This document shows positions 10,201-21,309 of a stretch of DNA of 64,000 nt, one piece after another; the first letter of the stretch is position 1; every line of letters begins with the position of its first letter. The position numbers and the translations under genes are program-made. This DNA is from Gari tellinella (Eukaryota > Mollusca > Bivalvia > Cardiida > Psammobiidae), in the NCBI GenBank assembly GCA_922989275.2, contig OV277859.1, forward strand, positions 89,214,198 to 89,278,197, written 5' to 3'. The notes under the pieces are model-generated. The model was not told where the DNA came from and ran no database searches. It saw nothing but the letters and a program-made list of their open reading frames with translations.

Positions 10201-13200
10201 GTTCTACCCAGTTGCCGACGTGTGTCTGAAACAGTGCATAAAGGGCTTCTGGGGTCTTCCTCCACCTGTAATTAGCTGGACGTCGCGATATGACTGAAAT
10301 ACTGTTAAAAGCGACGTAAAATCATAACAAATCAAATCAAGTGTGTTGACAGTTCTTTACTTAGTTGTTTGAGAAACGTTGGCTGTAAATTGTCTGGACC
10401 GGGTGATTTGTCAGGTTTTAGTTCTCTCAAGAGTTTTTCTACATGTATTGGTATTTGCAATCATTGTGTTCCAGTCTACGAGTATTGCGGGGTAATTGAA
10501 ATCTCCCATATTCAAGTAATTATTTTATATAGGTACACTAGTGTAGAAACTTAATAATTTTGCATTATATGCACATATTTCCCCTTAAAAAACAACAGTT
10601 ATTGTTCTAGTGGGGGTTGCGGCAGTAAAATTCCCCCAATGTAGGGTTTTCTGTGTTTTGTGGTTTGTAGGGGTTTTATGGATTGGGGTAATTTGTTCCA
10701 CCGCACTTGTAACTCTTCATGCAAAATTGCTACTCCTCGACGAAGTGAAAGTAACTCGGAAATATCGCTAATTTTACAACACCACTTTGACGCTGAGGAC
10801 TTAAAACCCGAAGGTTAGTGATAGACTGTGGTCGTTTTATTGAATCATGCCATGTTTTGAACTGTACATCACCAGGTTATCGCTGTGATATAGTGAGACC
10901 CGAGTGAACGAGCGTCAGTCGAGAATCAAAAAAAGACGTCAGCTTTGGAGAAAATCGTTCTTGGAATTGTCGAAATTCATAAGTAATTTTTAGAAGAATG
11001 TATTAAATGAGTAGACAAATGTCTTAGCTTTCAATAGTCGAACGAATTATGAGTATACCATGTAAATTGATAGAGTTACATACTTTTTTATACGTGTGGT
11101 GTACGAATGTCCAGTCAGAGAGTTGCACCCCTTGTTAGTATATAGTGTGTAGAAACTAGAAAGCGGTATAGACCCCTATGTTTGCGATAGCCCTGAAATA
11201 ATAGTAAAGCGAGTTAAAATCATAACCAATCCAATCAGAATCAAAATCAAGGCTAGCATACTTTGTAACATGTGAAAATGGCCATCTGCTACAAAAAACA
11301 GGGGCTTCTATCAGTAGAGATGATATTTAACCTTTTCACCACCTTAAGCGACTTAAATCTTATAAGGCTGAATTGCTGTCTGGATCAAATATATCGTCTA
11401 TGAAAACAATTATGAATGTTTATCCTTTTTAAACTTAAATGTTAGCATGACAATGGCAAATAGCTTTGATCCAGATCAGACGCACATGGATCCAAATTGT
11501 TGCAAATATTAGCCAAGCTGTGCGAAGCACTTTAAGGAATATGTCGATATTGCAAATCGTCAGACACTGCACTCAAATGAATAATTCTTCAATAAAAACT
11601 TTCAACGACAAAAATTGTAGTAAGGTTGCAGGCGAAAGGAGAGGATCGGGGTCATAGTATACTCAAAATACCATCATGGGAATCCGATTCTGAGGATTTA
11701 AAATTATGATGTATTGATTTACATCGTGAATGTTATTGTTAACAGCTTGGATTCTGTTCAATAGCCAAGTTGAGAGGCAACAATCAGCATCAAAACTGTA
11801 ATTTATGGTTAAAGAAATTTTCAGAATTCGACGACCTTATGTCGAACTTCTGTTGCTTGTACCATTTTTGCAAATGGTAGACATAAAGGGTTAAAGAGGA
11901 GCACAGCCAACTTCATTGTGAAAAAGGCAAAATGCCAGAGGCGCATTCAAACAACACAAGCTGAAAAAGACATATTTTCTTTACTAAATAGTAATACTTG
12001 TATTAGATCGCATTCACTTTATATTCAAACTCATAATAATTTTGAAAAGATTTACTTAATCATTGAAACGCTGAAATAAAGATCAAACTTTTGCGAACTG
12101 TATATTTTAAATGTTTGGTTATTAGTATTCGATCGTTTTAATCTTTATCCTTCTACTTTTTTCATATTTATTGAATTTAATGCGTTGCCATGTTCGTACT
12201 ATATACGTTTTGCAATGAGTATAAGTTTTCTCATTTACCCGGATTAACAAAAACTGTGTCGAGAAACGATATTGTGATTGTTATCAATAGGTAGAAAACT
12301 TAAATATGCGTCTACCTATCTATCATTATCAGCTTCATTTCATGGTTTCTAATTATTATGGATAAAATGCAATGTCAATCAACAATGATTATGCAAATAC
12401 TCTGGACCATCTATTTGTTTTCTAGAATGTGAATCATATAATATAGACAATTGTTTACTTAAACAATTGGACGAAATGTCGGAAGCTAGTGGATACTATT
12501 ACTTTCGAAGATTTCGGGGTACGCCCGGATGATGGTTGCAAAAACTATGGGTTTCGTTATAAGGGGAAGGAGTGAAAAGAAAATGAACAGTGAAAAAGAA
12601 GTTTAAGGGATTAAGTTAGTTATTCAAAATCTTATTCACTGATTCGTTTTTAAACTGTTTTCATTATATCGAGTACATATTTTTGTTAAAAGCAAAATTA
12701 GATTTCGTATTAATTTTTGATAAATATGCCTTAAAGACGCCACTTGTGAGTTTGTCTATCTGCCAGATGGTCAGACCAACGTCATCTAGCGAGTTTAACG
12801 TTAGCGAGGGCGTCCTCGAAAGATTGTATTAGTTGTACCTGTGCACCGGGAAGGTTCATTGGAGACCAGGTCAAGGTCATTTTAAAGTCACACATGACGT
12901 ACATGACCGAGCTTGTGACTTATCGCATGATGTCAACGGCTGAATCCCACCGTAACGCTTATGATCGTTTATAAACAGACGTATACTTACAGAATCTCTG
13001 TTCAGGTCGACGGGAATAGACTTCATGCTGTAAACCTTTGGGCTAGAAGACCGGTCGTCCGACCGGTCTTGACCCAACACCACCGAAGATGGCATCAAGT
13101 GTTTTGCCCGCAACCATGCCATTTGAACGTCTACGTTTGCGCAGCGTTTTGTGGACTGGTGACAACAATTTCTATTTTAATAAAGGGTGCGAACGAGTGT

Positions 13201-16200
13201 TAAGACAGATAAACTAACGTTTCTTTGACTATTGTGCTGCAGAGCATGACCAATCAAGAAAAGGGTCAGGGCTCGTATGGGTGGGCATCCTCATTAACGG
13301 TTGCACGGACCTTTACGTCATAAAGGCCTTGGCTCTGACCAGTTTAGGGTACAGGGACGAGACTCTAGATACAAATGAGCGCGCTTACGCTGGAACTGCA
13401 GGTTTAGGTTTTATCGCGACAAACGACAAGGCTCGCCCGTACCGAAACATATGGTTGACCTGTACCCGGAACAAAAGGTCATGGGGGCGGATGGACTGTT
13501 CAGCAAGATCACCAGACCTCAATCACATTGGGAATGCATAGAACATACGGAACACCGGACATCCGGTCGATATCGGCACTTTTGGACCGTCCAGGAGCTA
13601 AAAGACATGTTTATTGAAAAATGGCACAGACTGTTCTCAGCTTTCCCAGCAGATACAAGAAAATTATAAATTCATGCAATGGACACGTGTGAAACTAGCT
13701 GTTAACCCATAGCCTGCCACTCACGACTATAGCTCCATATGCAAACAGCTTGGATCCGGATGAGACGCCGAGTAACTCGGCGTCTCATCAGGATCCAAGC
13801 TGTTTGACACTCGGACAACATTTTCAGCAATTTTGAGCAACTTTGAAGCACTTTGAAACTTGAAGCAGTCGAGAAATATAGCAGACGACAATTTATTTGG
13901 CGGGCTAAGGGTTAATTTAGAGAAGAACGTATACGGTAGGGCTCTTGATTATGTTGTTTGTTACCCTCCGCCCTAGTCTGGCAAACGGAGTTTTTTAGGA
14001 TAGTTTGAGTTTAATTGTTGGGCGCCAATTTGTATCGGGGCTTTCTGTTAGCATAGGGGTCCGTACAAATAAATGTAATTCTAGGTCTACTTAATATTTC
14101 ATGGCAGTGCTATGTAGGAATTAATGAAATCAATCAATCTGAAAGTATAAACAAATACACACCTTACAAATAGCCCGTGTAAATGGTAAGCAATTAACAT
14201 AAATAGATACGGGTCAACCGTAGCTAAATTCTCGATAGTGTTCAAATACAATGACATTTCAATACAATAAATACATGGAACATATAATCAGTCATTACAA
14301 TAATAACAATAAAGTTACAAAAACAATCAGTTACCTGGATAAATATATAATCTAATCTAGAGGTATGGCTTATATAAAAATGGCGACTTTTTTGTTTGAA
14401 ACTGTGACTAAAACTGACCCATGCAACGTCATAAAGGTGAGATAATCCTGAACAAGAAAGGTGTTAGTAAGAGTTATTTCCCATTGACCATATAAGAAAT
14501 GTAAATTTTAGAGTTGCAACGTTTATTTTGAAGATATTAAGTTATATAAATGAGAATTTGGACTAATTAAAGACTGGTTTGTGCTATTCAAAAGTTTAGT
14601 AATTAAAATGCCCTATCACATACTGTTAAAATTTCTCGGAATGAACTTACCTTAAAATTTTGCTTTACCCTATATACTTGTCCTTTAATTGTTTTGTTGA
14701 GTATAAAGCATAGCACACAAAGAAACCAATGTGTTGTCTCAAGAGATATAAATAGTTCTTACACAAATTTGAACCTACACTTGCAGGTACGTAAGAGAGT
14801 GGCTAAACGGGGCAGCTACTGGACAGATTATCAGTTATGACCCAGTGAAGAAAACTTACCTTATACCCGAAGAACACCATGGTGTCCTGAAGGGTCCTAC
14901 AACTTGGAGTCTTCTCATAGTTGCGTACTCAGAAAGATTTGGGGATGTAAAGAAATGTTTTATGAAAGATGGACCATATGGTAAATACAGAGTACTGAAC
15001 ATTATGATCAATACAGAAATAGAGAAACATGACGAATGTTTTAACTCTTTCCCTAATAGAAGCGCCTTTTAGCGGATATGATTATTTTATCCGCTGAAGA
15101 AAATAATTCCAATTTAATCAGTAATGATTATGTATTATAGGGAATAGTTTCTATATTATAGCACATTATAGCTTAAAGCAGACTGAAAGAAAAGCAGAAT
15201 GCGCCCTAAGGCACATTCTGATTTACTTTCAACCTGCTTGAAGTAGTCACTATAAATAGGCTACCAGGTAAAGAGCTAACACATGTCGAGGCATTGTCCG
15301 TCAATCTGGCTACGCTGAAGGTTTCAGTGTCAACTCGTATAATCAAAGAAATATCGAATTGACTGTTGTTAACGTGCATAGGGACATATTGTATAAGTCT
15401 ATTTTGATGACCAGCCTGACCACACCAGTTACCGATTAATAATGGTATTCCAGTTAGTGACGTTTGTCGAGAACAGCTTTTCCGCACTCTTAGACAAGCA
15501 AATTACTCGACTGACATACAGATTTAAGATGAGCTATTGTGATCACTCACTGTCCATCATTCGTCCGCCTGTGGGTATATTTTCGTATGGCAATATTAAC
15601 CCTTTCCCTCATAGAAGCGCCTTTTAGCACATTTGATTTATTCCTCCACTGAAGAAAATAGTTCCAATTTATACAGTCTTGAAAATGAACCGTTAGAATA
15701 AAAAATTAAATCCTAGCAGATAATAGCTTAAAGCAGGCTGAAAGTAAAGCAGAATGTGCCTTAAGGCACATTCTGTTTTACTTTCAGCCTGCTTTAAGTG
15801 GTCACATGTCTTCAATACTAGAAACAGGATATGGGGTAAAGGATTAAGCTAGAAATGAACGGAATGTCAACTGCACAAATCGTATATCCACACCAATAAC
15901 ATCAAATGTAGAACAACAGGCAATCTGTGGTTACGATAGAAGATGATACGGTAATTAATATTGGTCGCAGTTGCATTGAGGAAATGTAGGGGTTATCAAA
16001 GCCGGTAACTGCTCTATGCCATACAGAAAATGCAGGAGATTTTCTGTATTATCTTTCTCCTGAATTCGGCAACAAACTCTTTACGCGACTGGTTATTGAG
16101 CGTTCTGTTGAATAGTGGCTTACCGGTTATACAGGTTTGACTGTATACTGTTGTCTCCTATTCTCGTGGGGCTAAGCCTTAGAATATATACAAGGCACAT

Positions 16201-19200
16201 ACATTGCTTTTAAGAATTCTTCTTTGTGGCTTAAAAAGCAGTTGAAACTCCGAATAAAGTATAACATCCATAAAAATAATAATAATAAAATAATATCTAG
16301 GTCATTTCTACGTTTGAATACACCTCCCTGCATGATCTGAATCAGTGAAATGTTTCTCGTATTCTCGTGCCTTCTGATTGGTTGTCAACGTTTGTTGCTA
16401 TGGAGGGGGTAAACTCTTCAGTTCAGATAAGTGTTTTTAGAGTGACTTTAAATCTATCATATGGACAATTTTTGTGTCTGTGGCATCAATTTTTGTTTGG
16501 TTATTTAGATTTAACTATGCACTTGTATTAATGAATTACAATATCCAACACGTTTTACATTTGAAATTTCGAAAAAAGATAACTCAAACCCAATTGATGT
16601 TTTATTTGTCCTTACAACATTTTCCAACATAGATTTATCGGAGGAAAAGAGTTGATATATTTCTGGATGTCAAGAGTGTCCATTTAATCTGTTTTTGTAA
16701 GACACGAGATTATGAGAAACCACGAAAATACGAGAATTGACGATACATGCAATTTTTTCAGCACAAACTCGTATATTGGCAAGTAAATGTACCTGGCTTG
16801 TACAGACAAAGCATAATTATGGGTTGTCATATTTCAGGACTCGACTATGATAACGACGATACCTTCTGGAGATTCTTTGGTACCCACAGAATGACTACCA
16901 GCGTTGACACTGTTGAAAAGACTATTGTTCCTAAACTGAAAGGGACACCTGTATATAACAAGCTAGGTATCGTTTTGTAAAGTTTATTGCAGTAATCTCT
17001 TTTTATTGTGATTCTTACAGGTAGACTCAGTCGCCCCGTACTTCATTCTCAGTGTTGTTATACTTTCTGGTCCTTCGGAATCATAGATTTCAGCGCATTT
17101 ACAGTTGAAAGTTGAATTCCGCTTAAGCCGGTGCTAGGGGGCGTGAGCACTGTTGCATATTTCAGTATTGCTCATGAACAGACTCAATTAAACCGAGTCT
17201 GCAATTTTCAGTATTTGCTTTGTTTTCTGTGCTTTCAAAGGATCTCCCCTTATTCAGATTTTTCATAAATTAATCGGTCCTGAAGGAACTTTTTGTTTTA
17301 CTTTCAACAGTCACCTGTCATAAATACACTCAGTGCAAAAAGAAACGCACACTTTTATTATAATATTATCTGTATGTAGAAGGAACGTATTTGTGAAATA
17401 ATCTTTTCATTACAGTCAGTAGTTCCGTCTTGGGCTATCAATGTTGAAAATGGGAGGTTTATCATTGAATTGGTATCATCACAACCTGTACAAATCGGTG
17501 CGGTGTTTTCAACAGGCACTAGTTAACTCTTTCGCTGCCAAATTAATCGTATGATTTTATCCCACCACCATTTCATTGTCATCTGCTTCAATTTTGTTGT
17601 TTGCAAGATCGTTTCAAAGTAAGATTCAAAGTAGTATGACTTAAAGTATATCTATACGAGTGTCAAACAGTTTGGATCCTGATCAGACGCCGCGTTACGC
17701 GGCGTCTGATCAGGATCCAAACTGTTTGAAAACGCGCCTTTTGACGTCATTAAGAGTGAAAGGGTTAAAATACAGAACAGTTATTTTAAGCATATGTTTT
17801 TTCTAAACTTGTGGCAGAATTAAATTGATCTTGAGATATGGTCTTAGTATCTTAAAAAAGTCTCTTAATCTGCGCCTGAGCACAATGTGCGTTTCTTTTT
17901 GTACTGAGTGTACTCAACAATTAACAAGATGCATTGGTCGTTATAACAATACCACTTGATGGACGACCTTCTGATTATCTAGCAATTAGTTGATTTTCTA
18001 AATGTAGGATATTGTAATGCAGAAAGCTCTCATATTAATAAAGAAGTCACTTGATTTAGAGATATCTATGCGAAACAACGTACATGTAGTATTCGCTTAT
18101 TACAAGACTGAATGTATACTCAAATATTGTGATAAATTACTACAGTAAAACCTCTCTATTATCACCACTAAATTGTGTTAATTATTAGGCGTTAAGAACA
18201 GATGACTGCTGAAAGCAAGGTGACATTAAAACAGAAAGCTCCTGTAGGAGCTTTCTGTTTTACTGTCAGCTTGCATTATACTGCCGTCTGTATTTTATTA
18301 TCTTTAGTGTCCGTAATAGAGAGGTTGCACTGTACTCATCCAAGAAGTATAAACATATCTTTACAAAGCTAATTGTCTACTGCAGATTAAAAGCACTGTA
18401 ACAGCTGCAGTATCATTTTAAAGGTTGGAAGTATTTCAATTTCGATGTTGACCTCTGATCAAAACATTCCGTCCAAACAATTTAAATCATTAAGGACTAG
18501 TGAGAAAAAACATTTGTAAGTCTGATTCTGACGCGGGTTAATAACGGGAAATACTTGTTTGAAGGTTAAAAACACTGATTAAATGGAGTATTTAACCCAT
18601 ATGTTCGCAGTATCTTAAATTAAAGAAGCAAACTATATTGTTGAGTGTCATCACTTAGAATTTTTCAAATTAAATCCCAGGTCAAAACGTTAAATGTAAA
18701 CCGGTTTTCAAACGGCATGTATTTTTATACAAAACATCTACAATGTATTTTGAATGTAATATTACTTTACATAGATGCACCTTTAAAGGTATTTAACTGT
18801 TTTCAGAATCTGGAATAAACGTATTAGATGTTGGTTGTGGGTCAGCAGAGTTCACTTTGATATTTGGCAAACTTTTCCCGAAGTCAACTTTCACGGGTCT
18901 TGAGTATTGCCAGATTCCTTTCAAAATGGCTAAGGAACGTGTCGCCAACGCAGGCCTTGACAACTTAACCATCATAAATGGCGATGCACATGCTCTTCCT
19001 GCTGAGATGACTGGTCAGTTTGATTTGGTTACTATGATAGACGTACTCCACGATCTACCAGACCCACACAAGGCTTTGGCAGAAATATACAAAATCCTCA
19101 AGCCTGACGGAACGTTTCTCATGTGGGATTTTGGAGGAGTAAACAGCGATCCTGAAGCTAGCATTGGGAATCTCACGATTGCTATGTTCTACACGTGTTC

Positions 19201-19363
19201 CATTTATTGTTGCCTGCCAAACAGTCTTTCGGCGGAGCCAAGGCTCGGGTATGGTACCTGCTGGGGCGGTAAGAACATCGAGACCGCCCTTAAAGAAAAG
19301 TTTAAAATTGCCAAGGTCGATTGCATATCACCAGTGAGTTACCTTTACACATGCACTAAATAA
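4233..19363 (+). CDS. SAM-dependent methyltransferase, Rv2258c-like; complete, 4 exons
   Basis: Exons are 4233-4399, 14787-14980, 16838-16966 and 18807-19363. All introns are GT-AG, phases chain correctly, and the joined CDS of 1047 nt gives 348 aa. Residues 1 to about 100 resemble the helical, winged-helix-like N-terminal domain of this family. The Rossmann methyltransferase domain starts near residue 165: motif I is VLDVGCGSAEF (169-179), the acidic ribose-binding residue is E196 in TGLEYC, motif II is NGDAHALP (221-228), and FDLVTMIDVLHDLPD (235-249) is the post-II motif. The start codon is the first ATG downstream of a TATA box at 4124. A small-molecule methyl transfer from SAM in the cytosol is expected from the family; the substrate is unknown. 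Introns of 10.4, 1.9 and 1.8 kb are packed with MITEs and the foldback element, but no exon is interrupted. Similar proteins are best known from bacteria, although intron-bearing animal homologues exist. The fold is certain; the exact subfamily is less so. Confidence 0.9.
4647..4902. mobile_element. hAT-like MITE family G, copy 1 (core type D)
   Basis: Left end CAGGGATGCCACAAGTTG and right end AAATGGCAGCCCTG. The central palindrome AAAGCAGGCTGGAAGTAAAG to its complement lies at 4771-4841. Confidence 0.7.
4903..5210. other. Intron sequence, nothing recognised
   Basis: Methyltransferase intron 1. I see no ORF, hairpin or RNA signal. Confidence 0.5.
5211..5757. mobile_element. MITE with ~100-bp inverted repeats
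   Basis: The segment 5211-5318 (containing AATCGGAAACGGAATCCGAA) is repeated inverted at 5640-5750, with a loop of about 330 bp. It lies in methyltransferase intron 1, just before the SINE. Ends are approximate. Confidence 0.55.
5771..5973 (+). mobile_element. Meta-type SINE, 5' part (split by foldback element)
   Basis: It has a tRNA-like head with the B box GGGTTCGAATCCCA near 5830, and central motifs shared with the SINE at 10.1 kb (CTTCCAGCTAGCTTGTGG, ACCTGTAATTAGCTGGAC). It stops at TTTGCGAT (5966-5973); the remainder resumes at 11181. Confidence 0.75.
6668..8245 (+). pseudogene. Broken LINE reverse transcriptase, left copy
   Basis: The translated pieces run in order but with frameshifts and stops. 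A linker at 6981-7172 reads KLYNRTWNKVTKLVRQTRKR, and the finger region near 7600-7690 reads NYRPVSLTSVICKVIEKIIRN. The palm follows at 7737-7931 (CVYMNFQKTFDTVSHKRLI) and at 7974-8198 (VPSGIPQGYMIGPLMF, then FADD, the catalytic motif). The pattern is that of Jockey/CR1-type non-LTR retrotransposons. It lies inside the foldback element and is paralogous to the minus-strand copy at 9.3-10.5 kb. Confidence 0.75.
8246..9289. other. Spacer of the foldback element
   Basis: It lies between the two LINE copies. It holds a small inverted-end MITE at about 8378-8524 (CTTCAACTCTTTCGCTG with complement GGCGAAAGAGTTGAAG) and a fragment with GGATCCAGATCAGACACCGA at 8626. Nothing else is recognised. Confidence 0.45.
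9290..10482 (-). pseudogene. Broken LINE reverse transcriptase, right inverted copy
   Basis: Read on the minus strand it starts at the inner edge of the right inverted repeat with a stretch like EKLLRELKPDKSPGPDNLQP (about 10440-10370). It is then interrupted by a SINE (10095-10336), continues with the GYVIGLLMIIIYI and FVDD region (about 10000-9890), and reaches the LINE C-terminus (9631-9419: IIRRNFHHLDQKMFSPLYETLVR). Compared with the left copy it lacks about 0.7 kb between the inverted repeat and the RT start but keeps more C-terminal sequence. Confidence 0.7.
10095..10336 (+). mobile_element. Meta-type tRNA-derived SINE with 14-bp target duplication
   Basis: A tRNA-like B box is present (GTGAGTTCGAATCCC near 10124), then a conserved central region containing CCTTCCAGCTGGCTTGCGG and TCTTCCTCCACCTG, and an ATCATAACAAATC-like tail. 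It is flanked by TCAAGTGTGTTGAC at 10081-10094 and 10337-10350. It is inserted in the right-hand LINE copy, so it is younger than the foldback. Confidence 0.8.
11181..11250 (+). mobile_element. Meta-type SINE, 3' part (split by foldback element)
   Basis: It begins with the duplicated TTTGCGAT and continues with AGCCCTGAAATAATAGTAAA and a tail like AAATCATAACCAATCCAATC, matching the 3' part of the intact SINE at 10095-10336. Confidence 0.7.
11251..12859. other. Intron sequence, one MITE remnant
   Basis: Only a degraded core (GATCCAGATCAGACGCACAT at about 11469) is recognisable. The rest is AT-rich and featureless to me. Confidence 0.45.
12860..13665 (+). pseudogene. Decayed Tc1-like transposase
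   Basis: The frame from 12961 reads AVNLWARRPVVRPVLTQHHR, like the linker before the Tc1 catalytic domain. The frame from 13281 reads NGCTDLYVIKALALTSLGYR, then NERAYAGTAGLGFIATNDKA, then WGRMDCSARSPDLNHIGNA. The last matches the conserved SPDLNPIE block of Tc1/mariner enzymes, with changes in key residues. Stops and frame changes show it is inactive. No terminal repeats were recognised. Confidence 0.75.
13702..13915. mobile_element. TTAA MITE with GACGCCGAG core
   Basis: TTAACCCATAGCCTGCC on the left, CTAAGGGTTAA on the right. The palindrome 13744-13809 has arms GATGAGACGCCGAGTAACTC. Confidence 0.7.
13916..14786. other. Intron sequence, nothing recognised
   Basis: AT-rich 3' part of methyltransferase intron 1. 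No repeat or RNA signal is seen. Confidence 0.45.
15041..15280. mobile_element. MITE family D, copy 1
   Basis: TTAACTCTTTCCCTAATAG start; core AAAGCAGACTGAAAGAAAAG and its complement (about 15175-15241); degraded right end GGTAAAGAGCTAA. Confidence 0.65.
15596..15847. mobile_element. MITE family D, copy 2
   Basis: TTAACCCTTTCCCTCATAG to GGGTAAAGGATTAA. The core palindrome (about 15727-15798) is AAAGCAGGCTGAAAGTAAAG and its complement, with TTAA at its centre. Confidence 0.75.
15848..16837. other. Intron sequence, nothing recognised
   Basis: Methyltransferase intron 2, 3' part. No supported feature beyond short AT runs. Confidence 0.4.
17327..17910. mobile_element. MITE family I, copy 1, carrying a family B MITE
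   Basis: TA-flanked ends CACTCAGTGCAAAAAGAAAC and complement. A TTAA-flanked family B element occupies 17523-17768 inside it. The same composite occurs at 37.1-37.6 kb. Confidence 0.75.
17523..17768. mobile_element. MITE family B (TTAA, core GACGCCGCG), nested
   Basis: TTAACTCTTTCGCTGCC to GTGAAAGGGTTAA. The core 17662-17728 is a perfect palindrome with GGATCCTGATCAGACGCCGC arms. Confidence 0.8.
18143..18332. mobile_element. MITE family E, copy 2
   Basis: TA-flanked ends CAGTAAAACCTCTCTATTA with an inverted match. Core ACAGAAAGCTCCTGTAGGAG. Confidence 0.75.
18333..18806. other. Intron sequence, nothing recognised
   Basis: 3' part of methyltransferase intron 3. Confidence 0.4.
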
Positions 19364-19707
19364 AATAAGACGTGTATCCGATCTGATACTACAAGCGTAT
19401 GCTGAAGCCTTTTAAAAGAGTGAAAACCAGACTAAGAAGCTCGTGAAGCAGCTGTCTGATCAGAATATGTACTTGTTTGTATATGTCTTACAGGAAACTA
19501 CACTCTTCCCTGCGGAAAAGATTGTATTCAGTATGTAGGAGTTCAGACAAAATATGTTCATGGCAGGTTGAGATTTTATATATATCTACGATAAACTTTA
19601 ATTTCAATATACATGTACAAGGGTTGGGATAATAGGTATTCATAGTGGGCGTGTTGTTATAAACAATACATTGTAAATGAACATCCAGCGGGATACGGAT
19701 TCTAACA

Positions 19708-19930
19708 CATTCAACCCTAGCGACGAGTATACTTGTCTTTTACAAACTGTGTACCTTTGAGGATTACACTTGTCCGTGCAAACAGTGTTGACACTGATCC
19801 CTCTGATCAGGGTCTACACTCTTTGTCATTTTGAAATGTATTGTTAAAATCAACCCTAAACAGTTTAAAAATGGACTTGACTTATTTTGATATTTGAATT
19901 GTCCATTAAAAACTTCAGGGGTGAATGAGA
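19708..19930. mobile_element. MITE family C, degraded copy
   Basis: TTCAACCCTAGCGACG start, GTGCAAACAGTGTTGACACT arm, CTCTGATCAGGGTCTACACT arm, CTTCAGGGGTGAATGAG end. Part of the left core arm is deleted. Confidence 0.6.
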
Positions 19931-20624
19931 TAAGAGATGTGATCAGTGAACCTATCCATTCAAGATTTGAAATTTTGTTGTAGTCGTTTCAATATAACCT
20001 TTTTCTAGTGACGTCATCTTCAAACAACCATTATACTTATAATTGACACCATTTAGTGTTCGTTTTAGAGGGGTTTACTGTATTAAATTTCTATCAAAAT
20101 GTTCACTTCTATGAAATAGAAGATATTGCAGCAGTTAAGTGTTAGACATTACTTTAATGTATTGGGAACAGTAGCTAATATCGTTTTCAGGAGGGAATCG
20201 TTGTTTAGGAAGGCCGTTGAAGGCAGGGAGCACGCTAGTAAACAGTTTCGTTTGAAATGATATCCTTACAATGTTATGGTATTTTGTTTTTATTTTCAAA
20301 GATCGACTGTCAATTATATAATCAGAAGAAATATCTGTTAGGGATTCTAATCGAGCGGATCTACTTGAAAAGCTCTAAATATTGTATGCCACTTGACTTA
20401 GAAGTATGTCAACATTAAGATTGCTTAGCATGATTTGAATAAAAACTACTAACAGACTGGATCCATACAGATGCCGTGTTATGTGTTGTTTTATCAAGAT
20501 CCAAACTGTTCGACGTTTTGTGCGGTTTTTCGTCTTTCAAAAAACCTACTGTGTTGATAATTATGTTAGTCGTTTAATGTGGCAGTCGAGTCTTCTGAGT
20601 TTTTCCAACAAAATTGATCCAGAT
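19931..20624. other. Intergenic, degraded MITE pieces
   Basis: Fragments include a right end of the CGTTTTAGAGGGGTTTACTG type (about 20062) and a damaged core at about 20456-20512. No gene. Confidence 0.4.
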
Positions 20625-20835
20625 CAGGGCCAAATTTATGAAACTTCGTATGACAAAAAAGGTCGCATGTCAAAATTTAAAAAAAATTAACTTCTGCTTT
20701 CTCTATCAAATCCTGTCTTGTGATGTCTCTTTGGAATGGTCATTTCAAGACGATAACAGAGAGGCATCACAAAAAATGATTAGATGGAGAAATAAATAAT
20801 AATTGAGACCTTTATACTCTGACTAACGACCCAAA
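20625..20835. mobile_element. MITE family J, degraded copy
   Basis: Shares the hairpin CTTTGGAAT...TTCAAGACGAT and flanks CTTTCTCTATC and GATTAGATGGAGAAATAAAT with the better copy at 26.2 kb. Confidence 0.6.
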
Positions 20836-21008
20836 CTGTCTACCATACAGTACTATTATCTTTGCATTAAGGGAAGGAAATGTGAGTTTCAGAATGAAAA
20901 ACACCAGTTATAGAGAGGAAACATTTATTAATATTCTGCTTCCCAAAGTAAAAGAAATGATAAATGCCTTGTTTACTTGTTAACAGTTATAACGTCAAAT
21001 ATCTTGTA

Positions 21009-21246
21009 CAGGGCTCCCTCTCTAAACAGCAGTCAGTGGTGAGACAAAGATTGTGTGTGTTGTTCGGGGGGAGGGGTGTTATGTGGAGATTCATTGGCTT
21101 TGATTTACAAACAGCTTGAATGCAGATCCAACAGCACGTAAGGCGGCGTCTGATTTGGATTCAAGCTCGTCATTGTGTTTATCCATTTAAAAAATGTCCA
21201 ACATGTGACTTAGAGAAAAGCAACAGACTACAGTTTTAAGCAGACG
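21009..21246. mobile_element. MITE family A, degraded copy
   Basis: TACAGGGCTCCCTCTCT left end; core ACAAACAGCTTGAATGCAGA with a partly matching right arm; right end lost. Confidence 0.55.
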
Positions 21247-21309
21247 TGAAAGGATTGTGTATATATGTGTACACACTAACACCATAGTAATGGACTACTG
21301 TAGTGACTA

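Larger units (their letters stand above)
5974..11180. mobile_element. 5.2-kb foldback element with ~0.7-kb terminal inverted repeats, inserted in a SINE
   Basis: The terminal inverted repeats are about 5974-6667 and 10483-11180, near 95% identical by eye. The tips are CACAGGGGTCTATACCGC on the left and the complement of CATAGGGGTCTATACCGC on the right. The 8-bp sequence TTTGCGAT flanks both sides (5966-5973 and 11181-11188). Outside it, the two halves of one SINE abut when the element is removed. Inside, facing inward from each arm, are two decayed copies of the same Jockey/CR1-like LINE. An 8-bp duplication points to a hAT-like mobilising transposase, but no transposase is encoded. Confidence 0.8.

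Noticed and set aside
12877..13122. Minus-strand 81-aa ORF
   Set aside because: Antisense of the Tc1-like pseudogene.
13281..13541. Functional transposase ORF
   Set aside because: Frames are broken before and after, and the conserved SPDLNPIE block is altered.
19359..19364. AATAAA as methyltransferase poly(A) signal
   Set aside because: It overlaps the stop codon, leaving no 3' UTR; probably chance.
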